Shown: positions 1-5,648 of the stretch, in pieces
Position numbering within the stretch: the stretch's first letter is position 1
Layout: each line of letters opens with the position of its first letter
Source: Solobacterium sp.
GTDB lineage: Bacteria; Bacillota_I; Bacilli_A; Erysipelotrichales; Erysipelotrichaceae
NCBI GenBank assembly: GCA_016284975.1
Contig: JAEEPV010000040.1
Coordinates: forward strand, 1-7,276
DNA: 7,276 bases
Direction: 5' to 3'
Notes under the pieces: generated by a model
Databases searched by the model: none
Told to the model about the DNA's origin: nothing
The model's input: only the letters and a program-made list of their open reading frames with translations
Made by a program: the position numbers and the translations under genes

Positions 1-24
1 GACGATGACGCAAGCCTCATCTGA
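1..24 (+). CDS. Possible 3' end of an upstream gene (7 codons visible)
   Basis: Reading from base 1 gives D-D-D-A-S-L-I followed by TGA at 22-24. This could be the C-terminus of a protein encoded to the left of the window. The only support is a same-strand intrinsic terminator about 70 bases downstream, which implies transcription entering from the left. The stop codon lies inside a perfect 9-bp inverted repeat (18-36), so the stretch could equally belong to a structured RNA. No family can be assigned from seven residues. Confidence 0.22.
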   Translation, partial: DDDASLI

Positions 25-36
25 CACTGTCAGATG
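18..36 (+). repeat. Perfect inverted repeat, 9-bp arms with 1-base centre
   Basis: CATCTGACA at 18-26 is the exact reverse complement of TGTCAGATG at 28-36, with a single C between them. As RNA it would form a 7-8 bp stem with a short loop; as DNA it is a near-perfect palindrome that could bind a dimeric protein. It is followed by an A/T run (40-48), not a T-run, so it is not a standard terminator. A second hairpin (58-73) follows, also trailed by a similar A/T-rich string. Confidence 0.6.
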
Positions 37-57
37 TGTAATATATATCGCCAATCT

Positions 58-73
58 CGCTTGGAAACAAGCG
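58..73 (+). repeat. GAAA-tetraloop hairpin
   Basis: CGCTTG (58-63) and CAAGCG (68-73) form a perfect 6-bp stem capped by GAAA (64-67), a GNRA tetraloop. Such loops are typical of structured RNA, which suggests function in a transcript. The flanking A/T strings at 42-48 and 79-85 are complementary over 7 bp and could form a weak outer stem enclosing it. The element sits just before the terminator at 94-117. It may be the 3' part of a small RNA or of a long 3' untranslated region; I do not recognise a known RNA family. Confidence 0.55.
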
Positions 74-93
74 TGTGAATATATACCAACTCC

Positions 94-117
94 CCGCAGT
101 AAGCCTGCGGTTTTTTT
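94..117 (+). terminator. Intrinsic terminator
   Basis: CCGCAG (94-99) pairs with CTGCGG (105-110) around a 5-base loop, followed by seven T residues (111-117). This is a textbook rho-independent terminator on the + strand. It closes whatever transcript enters from the left edge, either a gene ending at base 24 or a structured RNA. Confidence 0.85.
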
Positions 118-346
118 ATGCGGCAAAACAAAATAACAGAACTGGCTGGATGAGCACTGCAGAAAGACCGGGATCGCCACAACACCCTGTAGCTGCAATG
201 ATTCAAACGGATATCGACTGTGCAACGTATCTCATGAACACAGCGTTCCTGCCCCTCATGAAGAACGGATGGCAGGACTGCGTTTCGTCTGCAGAGCGCA
301 ACGGATCCCTTCAGTACGCTGCATACCGGCTTTTACAATGCTTTGC
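118..346. other. Intergenic stretch with no supported gene
   Basis: An open + frame runs through here to a TGA at 402-404, with an internal ATG near 150. It has no ribosome binding site, no recognisable domain, and runs through the hairpin at 347-375 and the -10 box at 397-402, so I do not call it a gene. A stem with 7-bp arms, TCCTGCC (247-253) and GGCAGGA (271-277), is present around a 17-base loop. A TACAAT string at 334-339 resembles a -10 box but lacks a convincing -35. The segment could encode a small RNA ending at 347-375, but no good promoter for one is visible. Confidence 0.4.
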
Positions 347-375
347 AGAGATGTGTAAGGAGCACATCTCTTTTT
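347..375 (+). terminator. Terminator-like hairpin upstream of the DUF3810 gene
   Basis: AGAGATGTG (347-355) is the exact reverse complement of CACATCTCT (363-371). The loop is seven bases (TAAGGAG), and the last stem T is followed by four more T residues (372-375). The stem is strong and the T tract moderate. No convincing gene precedes it on this strand, so it ends an unseen small transcript, acts as an attenuator, or insulates the downstream gene from read-through. The loop contains AAGGAG, but no start codon lies at a usable distance. Confidence 0.6.
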
Positions 376-402
376 CATATTTTCTGCTTCATGCCCTACA
401 AT
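374..402 (+). promoter_or_regulatory. Putative sigma-A-type promoter of the DUF3810 gene
   Basis: TTCATA (374-379; 4 of 6 to TTGACA) and TACAAT (397-402; 5 of 6 to TATAAT) are separated by 17 bases. Transcription would be expected to start at about 408-410, immediately before the ATG at 411, leaving almost no leader. The -35 overlaps the T tail of the preceding hairpin. Confidence 0.45.
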
Positions 403-410
403 GATGAAAG

Positions 411-1499
411 ATGAAAAAGAACGACTGGATGCGTCTTGCGATTGCCATCTTTCTGGTTCTGCTGGATGGTACAGCAATGATGCTGTTCCTTCATTTTCCG
501 AATTTCTTCTTCCCTGCTTACCGTAATTTCTCCAGGCAGTGGATCTTTTTCCTGTCACGGATCACTTCATTCTGTCCGGGCGCCGTATGGGATTTCGTTC
601 TTCCCTTTTTGATCCTTGCCGTAATACTGTCACTGATCCATACCATTCGAAACCATAAGCGGTTTCTTGCCTGGTTTACATCTTTACTGCTGATCGCATC
701 GGTTCTTCTTTCGGAAGCGGTTCTCGGGTGGATGCTGAATCACTATGCCCCGCCGTTAGCAGAAGAGCTTGGATATGACGTACAGATGTATGAAACCGAA
801 GTACTGGCGGATGCCTGTGAATTCTATCTTCAGAAAGCTTCTTCCTATGCATTGCTGGTGGACCGGGATCCGGAAGGACATCTGCTGCGGTCAGACTTTA
901 ATGCGCTGGCGCGTAAAGCCGGCGCTTCCTATGAAGAACTGGGAAAACAGTATCCGGTTCTGCAGGGATCGAATCTGCCGGTTAAGAAACTGACGGTAGT
1001 CGGCGAATACCTGATGTACAACGGGATCATCGGAATGTTTATGCCGCTGAGCGGAGAAGCAGGCGTCCCGTTATCGGTTCCTTCTGCACCGATGCCTTTT
1101 ACGATGGCGCACGAAGCAGCACACCGTCTTGGCATTGCCAGTGAAGAAGAAGCGAACTTCGCCGCCTTTCTTGCCTGTGTACACAGTGATGATATCCGCT
1201 TTTTGTACAGTGGATACTACTCCGCATTTTCTTACTGTTTTTCTTCTTTATATTCCGTACAGCCACAGCAGTGTCTTCAGCTGAAGGAACAGTATCTGGA
1301 AACAGAGGGCGGCCGTTTGCTGTTTCTTGATCGAAATGATACCAGATCTGTTTATGATTCCTACGATTCCCCTCTTCAGGAAGTTTCGGATCACATCAAT
1401 GATACGTATCTCAAAACCTTTTCGGAAGAAAGCGGGATACAGTCTTATGGTGAAGTAACCGATGATCTGATCGCATGGTATCTGGCAGAGAAGAATTAG
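411..1499 (+). CDS. DUF3810-family membrane protein with HEAAH putative zinc-protease motif
   Basis: This 362-residue protein has three likely transmembrane helices in its first third (about 8-28, 61-81 and 85-107) and then a large soluble domain. The motif H234-E-A-A-H238 lies in TMAHEAAHRLGIASEEEANF, matching the pattern I know from DUF3810 proteins: HExxH, then an acidic E-E-E-A-N-F at about 246-251 that would supply a third zinc ligand. The family is therefore a candidate membrane-anchored metallopeptidase, but no substrate is established and peptidase activity is inferred. The start at 411 is the first possible one, because TGA occupies 405-407 in frame. There is no Shine-Dalgarno before it and the likely promoter lies almost on top of it. 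M7 (429) is the alternative start, also without a clear ribosome site. The gene stands alone and converges on the lipoprotein gene. Confidence 0.9.
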   Translation: MKKNDWMRLAIAIFLVLLDGTAMMLFLHFPNFFFPAYRNFSRQWIFFLSRITSFCPGAVWDFVLPFLILAVILSLIHTIRNHKRFLAWFTSLLLIASVLLSEAVLGWMLNHYAPPLAEELGYDVQMYETEVLADACEFYLQKASSYALLVDRDPEGHLLRSDFNALARKAGASYEELGKQYPVLQGSNLPVKKLTVVGEYLMYNGIIGMFMPLSGEAGVPLSVPSAPMPFTMAHEAAHRLGIASEEEANFAAFLACVHSDDIRFLYSGYYSAFSYCFSSLYSVQPQQCLQLKEQYLETEGGRLLFLDRNDTRSVYDSYDSPLQEVSDHINDTYLKTFSEESGIQSYGEVTDDLIAWYLAEKN

Positions 1500-1511
1500 A
1501 TAATCATAAAT

Positions 1512-1541
1512 AAAAAAATACTGAAACAGCATCTGTCTCAG
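1512..1541 (-). terminator. Convergent terminator, strongest for the lipoprotein gene
   Basis: CTGA-a-ACAG (1521-1529) and CTGT-c-TCAG (1533-1541) form a stem with a three-base loop. On the minus strand the central position is a G-U wobble, giving nine continuous pairs, followed by seven T residues (complement of 1512-1518). On the plus strand the same position is an A-C mismatch and the tail is T-rich but interrupted (TTTTGTCTTTT, 1544-1554). It therefore terminates the minus-strand lipoprotein transcript well and may also stop the DUF3810 transcript. Confidence 0.75.
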
Positions 1542-1569
1542 CATTTTGTCTTTTCAGTGTCTCTTAGGA

Positions 1570-2334
1570 TTACTCAGGAAGACCAAATTTGATCTTTGTA
1601 GCACCGGTAACCATATCCTCAGAAATCAGCTGAATCGGAGCGACTTCATAGGACAGGGTTGTAAAGGATGCTGTGTAACCGGACTCGGTTGTGAACTCCA
1701 GTGTGATCGGAGAAAGCGAACCATCTTCCTTTACCAGCCATTCCGGAACGGATTCGAATTCGATTACCTGCTGGCCATCCGGTTCCTTCGCTCCGTCAAT
1801 GAGGTTTTCGCCCTTATCAGAGGAGCCTGTCGCATACATATAGAGCTCAGTAACGTTTTCTTTGGTCTTGTTGTAAATTGTATACTTCGCTGTAGAAGCC
1901 TGGAATGCGAGCGGTGTAGCACCTGTCAGAGCGTCAGCCGCAAGCAGTGTAAGCGGAGCTGTTTCAATGTGCAGTGTCTCAAACTTTGCGTTGTAACCGG
2001 ATTCGGTTGTGAACTCAAGTGTAAGTGCTGTATCAGCAGCCTTGTCACCTGCGTCATAGGTCAGTCCCACTGCATGTGCATCCTTGAAACCATGGTCGCC
2101 GGCAAGGTTCTCTCCCTTGTCTGCAGAACCGGTCGGATACAGATACAGCTCTGTAATGGATTCGCCTGTGGAATTGTAGACAGTATATTCACCGACTGTC
2201 TGTACTTCTTCCTTCGGTGCAGCTTCCGTTGTAGCTTCCGGTGTTTCGGTTGCCGCAGGTTCAGCTGTGCCTGTGGAAGAACCGCAGCCCGCAAGCAGAA
2301 TTACTGCAGCTGCTGCTGTCATAAACTTTTTCAT
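1570..2334 (-). CDS. Secreted lipoprotein with two tandem repeat domains, each ending in D-x-x-TGAT
   Basis: The protein has 254 residues. A lysine-starting signal peptide leads to the lipobox L14-A-G-C17, so the mature protein should be lipid-anchored at Cys17 on the outer face of the membrane. A Thr/Pro/Glu/Ala-rich linker (about 18-48) follows. Two homologous domains then occupy about 49-144 and 149-250. Matching blocks are ELYLYPTGSADKGENL with ELYMYATGSSDKGENL, TLEFTTESGY in both, and DALTGAT (135-141) with DMVTGAT (240-246). The TGAT motif after an Asp resembles the site where ApbE attaches FMN to FMN-binding domains, but the rest of the domain does not obviously look like that fold, so flavinylation is only a hypothesis. 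I recall similar repeats only as uncharacterised Bacillota proteins. The ATG at 2332-2334 is supported by AAGGAG eight bases upstream. An AraC-family gene lies divergently and may regulate it. Confidence 0.9.
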   Translation of the reverse strand: MKKFMTAAAAVILLAGCGSSTGTAEPAATETPEATTEAAPKEEVQTVGEYTVYNSTGESITELYLYPTGSADKGENLAGDHGFKDAHAVGLTYDAGDKAADTALTLEFTTESGYNAKFETLHIETAPLTLLAADALTGATPLAFQASTAKYTIYNKTKENVTELYMYATGSSDKGENLIDGAKEPDGQQVIEFESVPEWLVKEDGSLSPITLEFTTESGYTASFTTLSYEVAPIQLISEDMVTGATKIKFGLPE

Positions 2335-2342
2335 AATCTTCT

Positions 2343-2350
2343 CTCCTTTT
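2343..2350 (-). promoter_or_regulatory. Ribosome binding site of the lipoprotein gene
   Basis: Read on the minus strand, AAAAGGAG ends eight bases before the ATG at 2332-2334. It is a near-ideal Shine-Dalgarno at good spacing and fixes this start codon. Confidence 0.85.
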
Positions 2351-2360
2351 GCATTATTGG

Positions 2361-2388
2361 ATCATGCAAAGAGTATTTTAAGAATCAA
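2361..2388 (-). promoter_or_regulatory. Weak candidate promoter of the lipoprotein gene
   Basis: On the minus strand, TTGATT (complement of 2383-2388) and CATGAT (complement of 2361-2366) are separated by 16 bases, each matching the consensus at 4 of 6 positions. The transcript would start near 2353, just before the ribosome site. The mediocre boxes would fit an activator-dependent promoter, but other placements are possible. Confidence 0.3.
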
Positions 2389-2399
2389 ATTCGTATGTT

Positions 2400-2423
2400 A
2401 ATAGTACAATCGGGTATACTATT
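2400..2423. promoter_or_regulatory. Spaced inverted repeat in the divergent promoter region (candidate operator)
   Basis: AATAGTA (2400-2406) and TACTATT (2417-2423) are exact reverse complements separated by 10 bases, about 17 bp centre to centre. The right arm overlaps the likely -10 box TATACT (2415-2420) of the AraC-family gene. The position suits autoregulation or joint control of both divergent genes. AraC-type proteins often bind direct rather than inverted repeats, so another dimeric regulator could be the ligand. Confidence 0.4.
2415..2420 (+). promoter_or_regulatory. Candidate -10 box of the AraC-family gene
   Basis: TATACT matches 5 of 6 consensus bases and lies 24 bases before the ATG at 2444, with the ribosome site AAAGGAA (2429-2435) between. 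No good -35 is present at 16-18 bases upstream, so the promoter may depend on an activator. TACAAT at 2405-2410 is a second possible -10. Confidence 0.4.
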
Positions 2424-2443
2424 GGCACAAAGGAATCATTACC

Positions 2444-3361
2444 ATGAATCAGTCAAACAAAAAAAGCTCCCTGTCGGATGCCGTGTATGACTATGAATAT
2501 CTCTCGGAAGATCTGCCCATAATCGCTGTGGACGGAATAATCGAGCAATCGGAAACATGCTACATGTGTTCTCATTTCCGGGAGGATTTCATCTGGGTCC
2601 GGATTATGAAAGGCACCGTGGAAATGGAAATCGAAGGATCCCGTGTCCGGGTAAAAGAGGGAGACTGCCTCTTCCTCAACAGCAACCGCATCCGGGAACT
2701 GGTTGATGTACCGGACGGACCGGCGGAGTGCCGGCTCCTTATCGTAAAACCAGATCTGATAAGCAATCCTTTTATTCAGCATCGGCTGGAACGGATGATC
2801 CATGATCCGTCATTTTCTTCGACAATCATAAGCCCCAGCAACCCGCTTTTCTTTGCGGACATGGATGCGATCTTTGAACTGCTCCGGCATAAACCGCAGG
2901 AATATGAGTTCGCGGTTCTCTCACACTACCTTTCCCAGCTGCGTCAGATACTGCGAATCTACCGGCATACGAATCCGAATGATACGTTTTCTCAGAATAC
3001 CGATATCGCTTCCCTACGCGAGATGATGGCTTATATCGGAGAACATTACTCGGAGCAGCTGACGCTGGATCAGATTGCAGAATCCGGCAAAGTGTCCCGG
3101 AGTAAATGCACGCGTCTGTTCCGCACCTATATTCAGAAAAGCCCGATTCATCATCTTCATTCCTTCCGTCTTCAGAAAAGTGTGTTTCTGCTGAACAACA
3201 CGGATCTCAGCATTTCAGAGATTGCATACAAGTGCGGCTTCAATCAGCAGAGTTATTACAACCGCCTTTTTATGCGGCAGTTCGGCATGACCCCTAAGGA
3301 AGCTCGGGAACAGCACACCCGCAAAGGCTCCCCCTCAACACACTCATCACAGGAAGAATAA
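2444..3361 (+). CDS. AraC-family transcriptional regulator
   Basis: This 305-residue protein has the usual size and layout of a cupin-type AraC regulator. An N-terminal beta-rich sensing domain spans about 25-105, including the cupin-like stretch MKGTVEMEIEGSRVRVKEGD (55-74). A helical linker follows, then the DNA-binding domain at about 188-290. Its first helix-turn-helix is LTLDQIAESGKVSRSKCTRLF (207-226, with continuation). The second is LSISEIAYKCGFNQQSYYNRLF with the signature F-x(5)-G-M-T-P-K-E-A-R (276-288). Histidines usual at the cupin metal site are mostly absent, so the ligand is probably an organic molecule bound without metal; this is inference. The start has AAAGGAA nine bases upstream. 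The divergent lipoprotein gene is the likeliest target. The C-terminal tail after residue 290 is polar and probably disordered. Confidence 0.95.
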   Translation: MNQSNKKSSLSDAVYDYEYLSEDLPIIAVDGIIEQSETCYMCSHFREDFIWVRIMKGTVEMEIEGSRVRVKEGDCLFLNSNRIRELVDVPDGPAECRLLIVKPDLISNPFIQHRLERMIHDPSFSSTIISPSNPLFFADMDAIFELLRHKPQEYEFAVLSHYLSQLRQILRIYRHTNPNDTFSQNTDIASLREMMAYIGEHYSEQLTLDQIAESGKVSRSKCTRLFRTYIQKSPIHHLHSFRLQKSVFLLNNTDLSISEIAYKCGFNQQSYYNRLFMRQFGMTPKEAREQHTRKGSPSTHSSQEE

Positions 3362-3364
3362 AAC

Positions 3365-3415
3365 ACCCACAGAGAATGTGAACGGCATTCACCCCTCTGT
3401 GGGTATTTCTTTTTT
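3365..3415 (+). terminator. Long hairpin terminator between convergent genes
   Basis: ACCCACAGAG (3365-3374) pairs perfectly with CTCTGTGGGT (3395-3404). The interior can extend the stem, for example GTGAA (3378-3382) with TTCAC (3388-3392). A T-rich tail (3406-3415) follows on the plus strand. On the minus strand the hairpin is followed by GTTTTATTC, so it can also end the GGDEF-EAL operon transcript. It begins four bases after the AraC-family stop codon. Confidence 0.85.
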
Positions 3416-3425
3416 AAAACTTCAT

Positions 3426-5648
3426 TCAGTTTGGTTCTTTCGCGTTGGAAGATGTTTTTGTTTTTCCGAGTTCTTCAAACTCTTTGGAAGACATCGGTTT
3501 ATAGAAGTAGAAGCCCTGCATTTCGACGCAGCCTCTGCTTTTCAGGAAATTTGCCTGCGAAATATTCTCTACACCTTCCGCGATCAGATTCATGCCCAGT
3601 GACTGAACCATCTGTACTACATGACTGATAATAATACGTCCACGCTCCGGATCACCTGCGCCGGAAAGGAAATCAAGATCCAGCTTAATACGGTCAACCG
3701 GAACTTCCTTGAGCATATGCAGGGAAGAATAACCGCTGCCAAAGTCATCCATTTCAACCTGGAAGCCAAACTCTCTCAGTTTCACGGTCGTTTTGATCAG
3801 CAGTTCCGGATTTTCTGCGAACGCGCTTTCGGTGATTTCAATCCGAAGCTGGTCGGGAGACAGATCATATGTCTTTATCAGATCAAAGAAATGTCCCGGG
3901 GTGTTCAGTTCTTCCCGGATATCACAGCGTGACAGGTTTACGGAGATCGTACGGCGATCCCCCTGCTTGTTCCAGCGCTGAAGATCCTCACAGACACAGT
4001 TCCATATATAGCAGTCCAGATCATAGATCAGTCCCGCTTCCTCCAGGATCGGAATAAACTCGGCAGGACGCAGCCAGCCCAGTTTATTGTGATTCCAGCG
4101 GCAAAGTGCTTCCGCACCGATGATCTCACCGGTTTCATAATTGATCTGCGGCTGGTACCACACCTGCAGTTCCTTTTCCCGGATTGCCACCGGCAGATGG
4201 CCGCAGACATCCGCTACCTGCTTTCCCCGTTTCCACTCTTCCGGGTTATAGAATTCATAGCCGTCTTTCCGTGTACTGCACACCCGCTGTTCGGCAAGCC
4301 GGGCAAAATCCAGCATCTTATCTACATCGATATTCTGATAGTCTTCCGGGGTCAGAACATAGATACCGGTACAGATCTGAACTCTGGTCCCTTTGTCCTG
4401 TCCGATCAGGAAGTTTCGTACCGGCTCAATAATGCGCTGCTCATCCTGCTTGATCTTTTCTTCATCCTGGATCCACCGCAGAATTGCGAAGTGGTCTGCC
4501 GTTATACGACAGGCAGCCTCTTCTTCCGAAAGATTCTCCAGAAGCTTTCCGCTCCAGAAACGAAGCAGATCGTCTCCCGCTTCTCTTCCGAGACTGTCAT
4601 TGATGAATTTGAAGTTGCGTATGTTGTTATAGGTAATCAGATACTGAATATCCGGATGGGTACGCAGAAGTTCTTCTACCCGTTTGCGGAACCCGCTCAT
4701 ACTGAGCATATTCGTCAGAGGATCAATATCAACCAGCTGACGAAGCTGTTCTTCGCGTTTTCTGGTCGCTGCTTTCTGTTTCCTTACAAAGAATACGATC
4801 AGGCAGGCAATCAGAATCAGAGCTGCCAGCAGTGCCAGTTTGTACTGATACAGATAATCGGAAAGATCATACTTGTAGAGACGTCTAGAGGTATAGTCCA
4901 GTGTGATTGCCTGACGCTGGGTATCCGTGATCCGTTCGATACCCTGATTCAGACGTTCAATGACTGCCTGTCCTTCCGGGGTATCCAGTGTTCCGACCCG
5001 GAAAGACACAGAGAATACCGCGGTCGGCTGAATCTTCAGATCGGAATACGCCGGTTTCTGCAGGATATAACTCCAGTTATAGGAATTATTGAGCAGTGCA
5101 TCGACCCGATCTTCCCGCAGCGCTTTTACGCATTCCTGTATCGTTTCGTAAGTGTTGATCGTAAGACCCGGATAACGCTTCCGGACGGTTTCAGCCACGC
5201 CGCTCTGTGCCCTCAGCATACCCACCTTCAGATTGCTGAACTGCGACAGGTTCCGATCCTGTTTCGTCACAAACGTGAACGGCGTCTCCATCAGACTGGA
5301 GGAAATGATGCTTGGGTTTCCTTTGGCGCTGGGAATGGCACTGCCAAACGGCATGACCACATCATAGGCATCAGAATCCAGCGCATCTTTCAGCGTCGCT
5401 TCCTGAATATCTACAAAGGATGGGTTATAGCCGGCGTTTTCTGCTGCGATCCGCATCATATCTACACCGATACCGACAATCTCATCGGTTTTCTCATCGA
5501 TATAGAATACCGGACAGCGATTTGCAGGCACACCGACAATCAGTACATCCCCGTCTTCTTCTCCGTATACCGTAAACACCATCAGGAAGCACGCAAGCAG
5601 CGCAGCCAGCGAGGCTGCCAGTTTCATCAGCCTTCCGTTCTTCAGCAT
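3426..5648 (-). CDS. Membrane c-di-GMP phosphodiesterase: solute-binding sensor, degenerate GGDEF, intact EAL
   Basis: The protein has 740 residues. A signal peptide (about 1-29) leads to an extracellular family 3 solute-binding domain (about 34-255), of the type that binds amino acids or similar small solutes. One transmembrane helix (about 269-288) and a charged linker (289-305) follow. The GGDEF domain (about 303-470) is degenerate: the signature reads T383-A-D-H-F387, and the usual D-x-D before F346 is N342 and R344, so cyclase activity is unlikely. The EAL domain (about 485-735) keeps E513-A-L, N571, E604, D634-D635, K655, A690-E-G-V-E694 and Q711, so it should hydrolyse c-di-GMP to pGpG. 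Extracellular ligand binding probably tunes this activity. The ATG overlaps the stop of the preceding gene in ATGCTGA, and AAGGGGG lies nine bases upstream. M8 is an alternative start but is less well placed. It is the last gene of the operon. Confidence 0.93.
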   Translation of the reverse strand: MLKNGRLMKLAASLAALLACFLMVFTVYGEEDGDVLIVGVPANRCPVFYIDEKTDEIVGIGVDMMRIAAENAGYNPSFVDIQEATLKDALDSDAYDVVMPFGSAIPSAKGNPSIISSSLMETPFTFVTKQDRNLSQFSNLKVGMLRAQSGVAETVRKRYPGLTINTYETIQECVKALREDRVDALLNNSYNWSYILQKPAYSDLKIQPTAVFSVSFRVGTLDTPEGQAVIERLNQGIERITDTQRQAITLDYTSRRLYKYDLSDYLYQYKLALLAALILIACLIVFFVRKQKAATRKREEQLRQLVDIDPLTNMLSMSGFRKRVEELLRTHPDIQYLITYNNIRNFKFINDSLGREAGDDLLRFWSGKLLENLSEEEAACRITADHFAILRWIQDEEKIKQDEQRIIEPVRNFLIGQDKGTRVQICTGIYVLTPEDYQNIDVDKMLDFARLAEQRVCSTRKDGYEFYNPEEWKRGKQVADVCGHLPVAIREKELQVWYQPQINYETGEIIGAEALCRWNHNKLGWLRPAEFIPILEEAGLIYDLDCYIWNCVCEDLQRWNKQGDRRTISVNLSRCDIREELNTPGHFFDLIKTYDLSPDQLRIEITESAFAENPELLIKTTVKLREFGFQVEMDDFGSGYSSLHMLKEVPVDRIKLDLDFLSGAGDPERGRIIISHVVQMVQSLGMNLIAEGVENISQANFLKSRGCVEMQGFYFYKPMSSKEFEELGKTKTSSNAKEPN

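Noticed and set aside
1..36. Resemblance of GACGCAAGCC near the left edge to part of a c-di-GMP (GEMM-I) riboswitch
   Set aside because: The similarity is only a few bases. The conserved bases expected next are missing, and no c-di-GMP gene lies downstream on that strand.
357..362. AAGGAG as a ribosome binding site
   Set aside because: It sits in the hairpin loop, and no ATG, GTG or TTG follows at a usable distance.
75..404. Plus-strand open frame of 109 codons starting with GTG (or about 85 codons from the ATG near 150)
   Set aside because: It runs through the intrinsic terminator at 94-117 and the hairpin at 347-375, has no ribosome site, and ends on the promoter of the next gene. The protein shows no recognisable domain.
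256..558. Minus-strand open frame of 100 codons overlapping the DUF3810 gene start
   Set aside because: It lies largely antisense to a confident gene and to its promoter, with basic, low-quality composition typical of a shadow frame.
1546..2490. Plus-strand frame of 314 codons
   Set aside because: It is antisense to the lipoprotein gene, is rich in Cys and Arg as expected from reversed codons, and crosses the divergent promoter region into the AraC-family gene.
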